Shown piece after piece: positions 13,595 to 19,810 of a stretch of 20,221 nt of DNA. The notes below the pieces were generated by a model. That model did not search any database and was not told where the DNA came from. It saw nothing but the letters and a program-made list of their open reading frames with translations. A program made the translations under genes and the position numbers. The stretch is taken from the NCBI GenBank assembly GCA_964556655.1, contig CAZKWY010000014.1, positions 1 through 20,221 of the forward strand. The letters are read 5' to 3'. This DNA comes from CAZKWY01 sp964556655. Its GTDB lineage: Bacteria; Patescibacteriota; Minisyncoccia; Portnoybacterales; UBA2143. Within the stretch, counting starts at the first letter, position 1. Each line of letters starts with the position of its first letter.

Positions 13595-14644
13595 TTAGTT
13601 ATGCTTTACAAATGGACATACTTCGCTGTCAATTTCTCCGATTAGCCCCCCACTAGAAACAATAGACACAGGACATCCCTTGCCACATTTATTAACCAAT
13701 GAACAATTATTACAGCTATTGTTATTCCCAAAACAGTATTTCTTTTGGAAATTATAGACATCCAGTTTTGAGGCAATATCAGCGTCCTGTAGAATATTGC
13801 CTACCACAAACTCACTCGGGTTATACTTACTAGCCAACGTGTTGGTGGCAAAAACTAAATACGGACAGACCGTCAATTCTCCACGGACAAAAACATAAAT
13901 CGTGTTGCCCGCCCGACAAGAATCTAATGGCAATTCATCGTTTGGAAACCGCACATAGACTATCTGTATTGAGTCTTTAAAACACTCTGTAATTAATTTT
14001 ATCTCTCGCATCATCAGATTTGGCGCACTGATTCTTTTTTTGCTTTTGACACCACGGCCAAGATTGGATAAAGGATTCATTAGCACATACTTTGCTTTAT
14101 TTTCAATGGCAAACTGACATAGCTCACTATATTCGCTTACTTGAGCAAAAGTATTTGGGGTTACCAAAAACCCTTGTAAAATTCCGTATTTGCTCAGTTG
14201 TTTAATATTTTTAATAGCTACATCAAACACGTCCTTAACCCCACGAAATTTATCGTGGCTCTCTGGACTAAATCCATCCAAGCTGATATTTATGTGCACA
14301 TTACCAATTTTAACCAATGATTCCATTTGAAACTCATCAATTAAAGTGGCATTTGTGCAAATTCCAACTCTTATCCCTGCTTTGCTGAAAAGCTCGGCAA
14401 CACGAACAACATCGGGATGCTTAAATGGTTCTCCACCAGTAAGAGTTACACGACCCACCCGACATTCCACTAAGCGAGGCAAGACTATGTCTTGAATAAC
14501 CTCAAATGACATAGTTTCTCCATAATCGCCCGCCGAAATGAAACAATGAACGCAACGCAGATTACAAACTTCTGTAATTTGCAATAATGCTTTTCTGTGT
14601 ATGCCGTCCGTAAAAGACCTAAAAAAACAGGTATTAGCTATCAT
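13595..14644 (-). CDS. Radical SAM protein with SPASM domain (maturase-like)
   Basis: The 349-aa protein carries the CX3CX2C cluster motif at Cys27, Cys31 and Cys34 (EVCNLRCVHCF) and GGEP at 70-73. The full SPASM pattern is Cys243, Gly255, Cys260, then Cys311, 314, 320, 324 and Cys343. Such enzymes (PqqE, anSME and RiPP maturases) modify peptides or proteins using auxiliary iron-sulfur clusters. The substrate here is unknown: no precursor peptide gene is visible nearby. AAAGGAGG lies eight bases before the ATG, far stronger than for its neighbours. A promoter can be read at 14744-14771. It lies between xth and recombinase remains, so it may have been brought in by an element. Confidence 0.9.
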   Translation of the reverse strand: MIANTCFFRSFTDGIHRKALLQITEVCNLRCVHCFISAGDYGETMSFEVIQDIVLPRLVECRVGRVTLTGGEPFKHPDVVRVAELFSKAGIRVGICTNATLIDEFQMESLVKIGNVHINISLDGFSPESHDKFRGVKDVFDVAIKNIKQLSKYGILQGFLVTPNTFAQVSEYSELCQFAIENKAKYVLMNPLSNLGRGVKSKKRISAPNLMMREIKLITECFKDSIQIVYVRFPNDELPLDSCRAGNTIYVFVRGELTVCPYLVFATNTLASKYNPSEFVVGNILQDADIASKLDVYNFQKKYCFGNNNSCNNCSLVNKCGKGCPVSIVSSGGLIGEIDSEVCPFVKHN

Positions 14645-14743
14645 GACTATCGCCTCCTTTATTTTTTAGTTAAAGAACTTCATAACTTTCTTTATTCTAC
14701 CTTCTTAGAAAATTAAGGTCTCAACGCCAAATTATAATAGCAC

Positions 14744-14771
14744 GAAATATAACAAAAAGCAAACAATGCGG
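14744..14771 (-). promoter_or_regulatory. Putative promoter of the radical-SAM gene
   Basis: On the minus strand a weak TTTTTG, a 16-bp spacer and a perfect TATAAT near 14732-14757 precede the gene. A second candidate, TTGAGA with a 19-bp spacer and TAGAAT, lies closer to the gene. Positions are approximate. The promoter sits where similarity to the recombinase fragment ends. Confidence 0.35.
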
Positions 14772-14883
14772 ATTCAGAATAATTTTTTTATCCCGCAAAA
14801 GCGAGTTCGTATCAAATAATTTTGAACTATATTTTTCAAAATGATTTGAAAGCAAAATTTTAATTTTGTAGCCAATCTTTTTT

Positions 14884-14904
14884 AACTTGCCCGAAGGGCA
14901 AGTT
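14884..14904. repeat. Perfect short palindrome with 3-nt loop
   Basis: AACTTGCCC (14884-14892), loop GAA, GGGCAAGTT (14896-14904). It lies inside the decayed recombinase fragment, where the intact gene has other sequence, so it looks like an inserted mini-palindrome. It lacks a T-run on either side in the right orientation, so it is not an intrinsic terminator. Confidence 0.6.
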
Positions 14905-14926
14905 GCAAAGCGATAATTTGGAAATT

Positions 14927-14967
14927 AAAAAGAAAAATCCCCGAGCTACTTTTAATTTCACTCGGGG
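14927..14967 (-). terminator. Intrinsic terminator of the small RNA
   Basis: On the minus strand CCCCGAG and CTCGGGG (14961-14967 and 14939-14945) form a 7-bp stem with a 15-nt loop, followed by ATTTTTCTTTTT. Confidence 0.85.
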
Positions 14968-15111
14968 GCGTCCGATAGTTTCTCCTTGAAAGCGCAAGGA
15001 CACGTCCGCTTTCAGGAATATCCCTGTTATTCCCTCGCAAGACCGGGAAACGTCATTTGCGAAGACCCAGCTGTCTCCAATGACCAGAAGTCCGCTGGGC
15101 GACTTTCCAGT
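14927..15111 (-). ncRNA. Unassigned structured small RNA (~184 nt) with own promoter and terminator
   Basis: The minus strand has a near-consensus promoter (15118-15146) placing the RNA start at 15111, and a clear intrinsic terminator at 14927-14967. The body is strongly structured. Hairpin A is AAGTC/GACTT with loop GCCCAGCG. Hairpin B is GTCATT/AATGAC plus GGAGAC/GTCTTC with loop AGCTGG; the two loops can kiss through CCAGC/GCTGG. Further hairpins are GGAATA/TATTCC, and either GAAAGC/GCTTTC or TCCTTG/CAAGGA, which exclude each other; GTTTC/GAAAC can close them. It is not tmRNA (no tRNA-like end), not RNase P RNA and not SRP RNA by their conserved words. The length is like 6S RNA but the fold is not one long hairpin. 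It diverges from the recombinase at 15180. Confidence 0.65.
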
Positions 15112-15117
15112 GTTTGT

Positions 15118-15146
15118 ATTCTATCATACTACGAAACATTTGTCAA
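15118..15146 (-). promoter_or_regulatory. Near-consensus promoter of the small RNA
   Basis: On the minus strand TTGACA (15141-15146, perfect), a 17-bp spacer and TAGAAT (15118-15123). It is the best promoter in the window and points away from the recombinase start at 15180. Confidence 0.85.
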
Positions 15147-15179
15147 TAGCGGCGGTGGATTTTTCTGCCCAAAAGCGAT

Positions 15180-16757
15180 ATGAATAAATTCTTTATCTAC
15201 ATTAGAAAATCAACTGACGAAGATGACCGGCAGGTTTTGTCTTTGGAAGCGCAGGAAACAGAGCTTTTGGAATTTGCCCAGAAAGACAGTTTGGAAGTCG
15301 CTGGAATTTTCAAAGAATCACAAACCGCTAAAGAGCCAGGGCGACCGATTTTTAATCAGATGTTGGAACGAATAGAAAAAGATGAAGCCAAAGGAATTTT
15401 AGCCTGGCATCCGGATAGATTAGCCCGCAATTCAGTAGATGGTGGATGGATTATCTATTTAATTGATACCGGTAAAATTGAAAAGCTAAAATTCCCGACC
15501 TTCTGGTTTGAGGATACTCCGCAGGGCAAATTCATGTTGAATATAGCTTTTGGGCAGTCAAAATACTATATTGATAATCTTTCAGAGAATGTTAAGCGAG
15601 GACTTCGGCAAAAAGTTAGGCGGGGCGTATTTCCAGGTCCGGCTCCAACTGGCTATCTTAATGACAAAATTAGCCATACAATAGTCCCCGATCTCGAAAG
15701 ATTTTCTATGATTAAAAAACTCTTTGAACTTTACACCACCGGAAATTATTCTCTGAAAGATTTAACTAAAATTGGCTTGATTAGCCAGAATGGGAAATAT
15801 CTTTCTGTCTCTAATATCCAAAGGTTATTAAACAATCCTTTTTACTATGGCACTTTTATTTTCAAAGGAGAATTACATCAAGGAATACATAAGCCAGCGA
15901 TTACAAAAAAACTTTTTGATAAATGCCAGAAGATAATGAAGGACAAATCAAAACCGAAGAAAAAATCGGCCAGAGAATATCCTTTTCGCGGATTATTGAA
16001 ATGTGGCGAGTGTGGCTACGGAATTACTGCCGACACAAAGATTAAAAAAAGCGGTCGAACTTACACTTACTATCTTTGCACTAAAAAAGGAACAGGGCCA
16101 AAATGTTCCCAACTATACATCCGCGAGGAAAATCTGGCTGAACAAATTTCAAAAATTCTTCAAAAAGTTTCTTTGAGTTCGGCTTGGGATAGAAAAATGA
16201 TTAAGGAATTAAACAAGGAAAAAGAATCAAATCAGCAAGCCCAACTTTCTTTTGCTCAAAATCTTAAATTGAAAATTAAGGAATGCGAGGATAAATTAGA
16301 TAAGCTGTTGGACGCTCATTTGGAAGGAGTGATTTCTAAAGAAGAATATCTGCCTAAAAAACAAAAAATCCTCAACCAAAAGATTGAGATTTCTGAAAAA
16401 CTGAAAGGTTTTGAGCAAAAGGGCAATCGCTGGCTCGAACGCTGTATTGAGTTTATTAAATTGGCTAACCAAGCCAAAATTATCGCTTTGCATGGAAATT
16501 TCTTTGAGAAAAGAAATTTTCTAAAAAAGATTGGCTCGAACCCGCTTTTGCAAGATAAAAAGGTTATTCTGAATCCGCGCGGAGCGTGGAAAATACTGAA
16601 TGAATTTAATTTGGCCAACCGCGCCGCAGGCGCGGAAAAACCAACTCATACCTTAATGCTGGCCATCGTGGACAACATTCGGACTATTATTCAAGGACAA
16701 AAGGATTATATTTATATTCCAAAATTAAATCCGATCCAAAAATTCTTTTACGGTTAA
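15180..16757 (+). CDS. Large serine recombinase of element 2
   Basis: The 525-aa protein belongs to a type common in CPR genomes. The resolvase domain starts FFIYIRKSTDEDDRQ with catalytic Ser11, then AWHPDRLARN. The recombinase domain has ELYTTGNYSLKDL and LLNNPFYYGTFIFKGE. The zinc ribbon is complete: CGEC, then LCTKKGTGPKC. A long coiled coil follows (about 340-420). A GC-rich mini-palindrome (16619-16635) adds RAAGAE near residue 481. The ATG overlaps a TGA in another frame; there is no Shine-Dalgarno sequence. The TAA stop lies about four bases from where hicB homology begins, so the gene ends at the element-host junction. It differs clearly from the recombinase at 3925, so the two elements are independent. 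Confidence 0.93.
   Translation: MNKFFIYIRKSTDEDDRQVLSLEAQETELLEFAQKDSLEVAGIFKESQTAKEPGRPIFNQMLERIEKDEAKGILAWHPDRLARNSVDGGWIIYLIDTGKIEKLKFPTFWFEDTPQGKFMLNIAFGQSKYYIDNLSENVKRGLRQKVRRGVFPGPAPTGYLNDKISHTIVPDLERFSMIKKLFELYTTGNYSLKDLTKIGLISQNGKYLSVSNIQRLLNNPFYYGTFIFKGELHQGIHKPAITKKLFDKCQKIMKDKSKPKKKSAREYPFRGLLKCGECGYGITADTKIKKSGRTYTYYLCTKKGTGPKCSQLYIREENLAEQISKILQKVSLSSAWDRKMIKELNKEKESNQQAQLSFAQNLKLKIKECEDKLDKLLDAHLEGVISKEEYLPKKQKILNQKIEISEKLKGFEQKGNRWLERCIEFIKLANQAKIIALHGNFFEKRNFLKKIGSNPLLQDKKVILNPRGAWKILNEFNLANRAAGAEKPTHTLMLAIVDNIRTIIQGQKDYIYIPKLNPIQKFFYG
16619..16635. repeat. GC-rich mini-palindrome inside the recombinase gene
   Basis: CCGCGCC, loop GCA, GGCGCGG: a perfect 7-bp inverted repeat in a gene otherwise low in GC, encoding part of NRAAGAEK. 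It looks like an in-frame insertion of a short dispersed palindrome. Confidence 0.5.
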
Positions 16758-16923
16758 TCCTGATTGCTTCTTGAATATTCTCTAAAGCTTCTTCAAAAGT
16801 ATCACCTTCAGAAATACAACCCGGCAAAGAAGGAATAGTAGCAGTAAAGCCGCCTGCTTCCTGATCGGATTCAAAGATAGCGGTATAATGATAGATTTTT
16901 TTATTTAATCTTTTTTGCCTCAT
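16687..16923 (-). pseudogene. HicB-like antitoxin truncated by element 2
   Basis: Residues 1-54 match the start of HicB-type proteins: YHYTAIFESDQEAGGFTATI, then PSLPGCISEGDTFEEALENI and QEAI. HicB proteins continue from the EAI helix into a LYLESL-type stretch and a C-terminal DNA-binding or tail part. Here the frame instead runs antisense into the last 71 bases of the recombinase (RINRKRIFGSDLIL). The break at about 16761 sits four bases from the recombinase stop, so the gene was probably split by integration. No hicA is visible. The promoter at 16930-16957 is intact, so the truncated protein could still be made. Confidence 0.7.
16757..16765. other. Probable element-host junction (att site) of element 2
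   Basis: Recombinase coding ends at 16757 and recognisable hicB coding ends at about 16761. The crossover dinucleotide of the serine recombinase is expected nearby. The partner junction was not found in the window: no hicB C-terminal part is seen to the left. Confidence 0.4.
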
Positions 16924-16929
16924 ATCTAT

Positions 16930-16957
16930 ATTTTAACTTAACAAAAACAAAAGTCAA
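16930..16957 (-). promoter_or_regulatory. Promoter of the hicB-like gene, leaderless
   Basis: On the minus strand TTGACT (16952-16957), a 16-bp spacer and TAAAAT (16930-16935). The ATG at 16923 begins six bases after the -10 box, so the mRNA would be leaderless. Confidence 0.55.
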
Positions 16958-16997
16958 CAATACTTTGTGAACATACGTCAATTCTATTTTCCTTTTT

Positions 16998-17175
16998 CCT
17001 TAAAACAGAAAACCAAAACAAAAGACCCACGCGATAACTTGATTAACATTTTTAGCCAAAGAAATACTCATAAATCCTGCACCGCAACAACCATTCAAAA
17101 CCCTATTACATTTTTTGAACCTTTTAGCAATATGTTCCGCGGGCTGAAGCAAGTGAGAACCCATTTATTAAGCAT
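16998..17175 (-). pseudogene. Decayed methyltransferase fragment
   Basis: On the minus strand one frame encodes LNGCCGAGFMSISLAKNVNQ, ending in VIA, near 17030-17098. It closely resembles motif I of a SAM-dependent methyltransferase (VLDLGCGAGFMSIALAK type, as in RNA uridine methyltransferases). A different frame starting at the ATG at 17175 encodes FSPRNILLKGSKNVIGF and then stops. The two pieces would join only through a frameshift, so the gene is broken. The ATG follows the stop of the gene at 17183 by seven bases. The family assignment is tentative. Confidence 0.4.
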
Positions 17176-17182
17176 ATAAAGA

Positions 17183-17770
17183 TTATTTTATTCCCTCATC
17201 CTCTATTTTAAGCTCTAAAACTTTTGTCTCATCTGAATAAAAAATTAACCTTGAACCACCTTCTTCAATTTTTAGAGTAATGGTTGTATCATCTTTGTCA
17301 ATTATTTCTCCTGTCACCCTTGTCGCATTGCCACCTTTTATACTTTGGCCGCTTGCCTCTTTTTCAGCCCTCTTTTCTTCTCTAAATTTTGCTCTTTCTT
17401 CTTCGCTCATTTCACTCTTGTCTTTTTCCGGCTGAACATCATTATTCTCACCATCTTTTATTAATGGTCCGGCCATATTTTCAAAATCAGATTCATCATT
17501 GCCAATCACAATTTGATTAGCGCTAACACTGCCGTCGCCGTTCTCGGTCCCCATAACTAAAACTTGTTGGCTTATTTCTAAATCATCCAAACCAGCTTCT
17601 TCAGAATTTTCTTCCCATTTTGACAATTGATTCTCTCTTGTTAGTTGTTCTTGCTCTTGGCTTTTTTGCTCATTATTATCTTGCTGGCTATTTTTTGAAT
17701 AGTTAATAAACAAAAAAGCTCCACTTCCGATTATAGCCAATGCGATAATGATTAAAATTATTTTTCGCAT
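17183..17770 (-). CDS. Membrane-anchored protein with possible DUF5666-like domain (195 aa)
   Basis: Residues 4-23 form a single membrane anchor (IILIIIALAIIGSGAFLFI). A long, very acidic and Gln-rich disordered linker follows (about 27-70), with a second charged stretch near 105-140 (SEMSEEERAKFREEKRAEKE). The C-terminal about 45 residues, GEIIDKDDTTITLKIEEGG then SDETKVLEL, look like the small beta domain seen in DUF5666-type proteins. Such proteins are often encoded beside MacAB-like transporters in CPR genomes, as far as I can recall. The gene follows the permease by 78 bases, with a cloverleaf palindrome between them. It may work outside the membrane with the transporter, but this is inference. 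Confidence 0.6.
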   Translation of the reverse strand: MRKIILIIIALAIIGSGAFLFINYSKNSQQDNNEQKSQEQEQLTRENQLSKWEENSEEAGLDDLEISQQVLVMGTENGDGSVSANQIVIGNDESDFENMAGPLIKDGENNDVQPEKDKSEMSEEERAKFREEKRAEKEASGQSIKGGNATRVTGEIIDKDDTTITLKIEEGGSRLIFYSDETKVLELKIEDEGIK

Positions 17771-17778
17771 ATATTTTT

Positions 17779-17836
17779 ACCCTGTTAAATGCCGCTTTGC
17801 GGCAATTTCGCCTTTGGCGAAATTATTTAACAGGGT
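17779..17836. repeat. 58-bp perfect cloverleaf palindrome
   Basis: The outer 12-bp stem is ACCCTGTTAAAT (17779-17790) with ATTTAACAGGGT (17825-17836). Inside are two adjoining hairpins: GCCGC-TTT-GCGGC (17791-17803) and AATTTCGCC-TTT-GGCGAAATT (17804-17824). Every base is paired except the two TTT loops. It lies between the permease and the following gene. It looks like a miniature mobile repeat and may act as an RNA-stability or processing element; no T-run makes it a terminator. Confidence 0.85.
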
Positions 17837-17848
17837 GAATATTAATTA

Positions 17849-19054
17849 TTATTCGTATCTCAACGCCTCAATGGGATTAAGTTTGGCGGCTTTCTGGGCC
17901 GGCCAAAAGCCAAAACCGATCCCAATACCGGCCGATACGCCAAAAGCCAAAATAATTGAAAACAAGGAAATTTCAGTGGCCGTACCGGTAAAAAATGTTA
18001 TTCCGTAAGCTGTTCCGCTACCTAAAATTATTCCAATGACGCCTCCAAGAAAAGTAAGCATTACGGCTTCTGCCAAAAACTGACGGCTGATTTCCCTTTT
18101 TTTAGCGCCAATGGCTTTGCGAAGGCCAATTTCCCGGGTTCTCTCGGTTACGGAAGTCATCATCATATTCATAATGCCTATTCCACCGACAAGAAGAGAA
18201 ATTCCGGCAATTGCCGCCAATAGAATAGTCAATGTATTAGTCGTTTCAGTAGCCATTCCAACAACGTCTTGTTGATTGACAACACTAAAATCATCTACTG
18301 AATACTGTCTTAAAAGAAAATCGGTAATATTTGACTGAGCCAAAGCCATTGATTGAGAGTTTTCCGCCTGAATGTTGATTGAGGAAACATAATTAGCGCC
18401 GGATAGAAATTGCTGAGCGGTTGTAATGGGAATAAAAACCATATCATCCTGACTGCCTAAAGCCGTACCGCCCTTGCGTTCAGTTATTCCGATAACTCTA
18501 AAAATAATATTGTTAATCCTAATTATCTCGCCTATCGGGTTTGCTTCTTCGCCAAATAAATCATCGCGAGTTACGGGCCCTAAAATCGCTACCTTTGAAA
18601 GGGACCGGAGGTCTCTGTCAGAAACAAAAGCGCCTAAATCCATTTCCACATTTCTAACTTCGGGGTAGGCGTCATTCGTTCCAATAACCCGAACGTTGGT
18701 ATTGGCTCCTTTGGCGACAACTTGGTACTTGTTGGAAATTTCAGGCGCCACTGCCTTGATATAATTGACTTCTTGAGCAATAGCTTCAGCATCTTCAGTG
18801 GTAATGGTCTCAGCCGTGCCTCTGCCCTTTGACACCTGCATAACACTCTTTAAGGTTCCCGGCAGCACCGTAATTAAATTGGAACCCATTGATTGTACGC
18901 CTTCCTCAATAGAACTTGACGCTCCCTGGCCAATAGAAACCATGGCGATAACAGAACCAATACCAATAACAATACCCAAAATAGTCAGGCCTGACCTGAA
19001 TTTATTAGCAGAAATGGCTGAAATTGCTTCTTGTAATAAATCAGTGATTAGCAT
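17849..19054 (-). CDS. ABC transporter permease, MacB/FtsX type
   Basis: The 401-aa protein has the MacB topology. The first membrane helix follows an N-terminal amphipathic segment (SANKFRSGLTILGIVIGIGSV). A large extracytoplasmic domain follows (about residues 45-270), with GSNLITVLPG and VRVIGTNDAYPEV. Three C-terminal helices follow (ILLAAIAGISLLVGGIGIMN, then FLAEAVMLTFLGGVIGIIL, then SLFSIILAFGVSAGIGI). The cytoplasmic loop RTREIGLRKAIGAKKREI is the family signature before the third helix. MacB permeases drive export mechanically through the adaptor MacA. The ATG follows the ATPase stop by one base (TAA A ATG). The substrate is unknown; antibiotic export should not be assumed. Confidence 0.93.
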   Translation of the reverse strand: MLITDLLQEAISAISANKFRSGLTILGIVIGIGSVIAMVSIGQGASSSIEEGVQSMGSNLITVLPGTLKSVMQVSKGRGTAETITTEDAEAIAQEVNYIKAVAPEISNKYQVVAKGANTNVRVIGTNDAYPEVRNVEMDLGAFVSDRDLRSLSKVAILGPVTRDDLFGEEANPIGEIIRINNIIFRVIGITERKGGTALGSQDDMVFIPITTAQQFLSGANYVSSINIQAENSQSMALAQSNITDFLLRQYSVDDFSVVNQQDVVGMATETTNTLTILLAAIAGISLLVGGIGIMNMMMTSVTERTREIGLRKAIGAKKREISRQFLAEAVMLTFLGGVIGIILGSGTAYGITFFTGTATEISLFSIILAFGVSAGIGIGFGFWPAQKAAKLNPIEALRYE

Positions 19055-19055
19055 T

Positions 19056-19790
19056 TTATTCTTTAATTTCTTTAACTATTTTTGAACGGTGATTAACCGT
19101 ATCTTCAATAATTTTTCCGTCTTTTAAAGTAATGATCCTCTTTGCTCTTTGAGCAATATATTTTTCGTGGGTAACTAAAATGATTGTCTTACCCTCCCTG
19201 TTTAATTTCTCAAAGGATTCCAAAATTTGCTCTCCGGTTTTAGAGTCCAAATTTCCGGTCGGTTCATCAGCCAAAATTAAAAGAGGGTTATTAACCAAAG
19301 CCCGGGCAATAGCCACCCTCTGCTTCATGCCGCCCGATAACTGATTTGACAAATGGAACCAGAATTCTTCGGAAAAAGCCGCGGACCTTAAAGCCGATTT
19401 AGCAATTTCCTCTCTTTTTTGTTTTGGCACACCGGCGTAAATTAAAGGCAAGGCAACATTTCTCAAAACGGTCGTTCTGGGTAAAAGATTAAATGTTTGA
19501 AAAACAAAGCCAAATTTTCTTTTTCTAATTTCCGCCAATTCATCTTCGGAAAACTTGGAAACATCCTTTTCTTCTAAAAAATATTGGCCGGATGTTAAAG
19601 TATCCAGACAGCTTACAATATGCATTAAAGTTGATTTTCCAGAACCGGAAGACCCTATAATAGCTACAAACTCTCCTTTTTCAATAGAAAAAGAAACGCC
19701 TCTCAGGGCATGAGTTTCCACTCCTTGTCCTGAGCCTGCCGAAGGGGCTGATTTGAAAACCTTAGTAACATTTTTAACATCAATTAACAT
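19056..19790 (-). CDS. ABC transporter ATPase, MacB/LolD type
   Basis: The 244-aa protein carries all nucleotide-binding motifs: Walker A IIGSSGSGKST, Q-loop FQTFNLLP, signature LSGGMKQRVAIARAL, Walker B LLILADEPTGNLDS, and H-loop VTHEKY. It powers the permease encoded next. An unusual insert, SAPSAGSGQG, lies at about residues 14-23 between the first strand and the usual VETHALRGV region. It is encoded by a repeat-like sequence (19723-19747). The insert is in frame and is in the position of the A-loop strand turn, so activity may be kept. The gene follows the adaptor gene by 20 bases; no Shine-Dalgarno sequence is seen. Confidence 0.95.
   Translation of the reverse strand: MLIDVKNVTKVFKSAPSAGSGQGVETHALRGVSFSIEKGEFVAIIGSSGSGKSTLMHIVSCLDTLTSGQYFLEEKDVSKFSEDELAEIRKRKFGFVFQTFNLLPRTTVLRNVALPLIYAGVPKQKREEIAKSALRSAAFSEEFWFHLSNQLSGGMKQRVAIARALVNNPLLILADEPTGNLDSKTGEQILESFEKLNREGKTIILVTHEKYIAQRAKRIITLKDGKIIEDTVNHRSKIVKEIKE
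19723..19747. repeat. Dispersed-repeat-like insert in the ABC ATPase gene
   Basis: The 25-bp stretch reads CCTTGTCCTGAGCCTGCC followed by GAAGGGG. It matches, by recognition, a widespread short repeat of the TTGTCCTGAGC(N)TGTCGAAGG type found in many environmental bacterial genomes. It encodes the extra residues PSAGSGQG on the minus strand. Confidence 0.55.
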
Positions 19791-19810
19791 ATTATCTTGA
19801 GGTCATCGTT

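Larger units (their letters stand above)
14721..14924 (-). pseudogene. Inverted, decayed C-terminal fragment of a large serine recombinase
   Basis: The minus strand holds three blocks matching the C-terminal coding part of the recombinase at 15180-16757. Block 1: 14904-14919 equals 16477-16492 (16 of 16). Block 2: 14870-14883 equals 16523-16536 (14 of 14). Block 3: 14768-14809 matches 16537-16578 (37 of 42). Block 3 encodes NSLLRDKKIILNP against NPLLQDKKVILNP. Between blocks 1 and 2 a 20-bp palindromic sequence replaces 30 bases, shifting the frame. Between blocks 2 and 3 lie 60 extra bases (14810-14869) absent from the intact gene. There is no start region: homology stops at the terminator of the RNA at 14927-15111. 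The frame stays open from 14924 to a TGA at 14721 but is not a working recombinase. Confidence 0.75.

Noticed and set aside
14645..14930. Precursor peptide gene for the radical-SAM enzyme
   Set aside because: The only frame here is the decayed recombinase fragment; no small frame with a ribosome site was found.
14927..15111. tmRNA, RNase P RNA, SRP RNA or 6S RNA
   Set aside because: No tRNA-like end, no RNase P core words, no GGAAGCAGC-like SRP loop, and no single long hairpin with a central bubble as in 6S RNA.
14986..15183. Plus-strand open frame of 65 codons whose stop overlaps the recombinase ATG
   Set aside because: It lies antisense to the structured RNA, has no family resemblance, and its composition is explained by the RNA helices. 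The stop-start overlap is probably chance.
16967..17179. Plus-strand open frame of 70 codons
   Set aside because: The opposite strand carries recognisable methyltransferase remains; the plus-strand product has no domain features or ribosome site.
17748..19085. Several plus-strand open frames
   Set aside because: They are shadows of the MacB-type permease on the minus strand.
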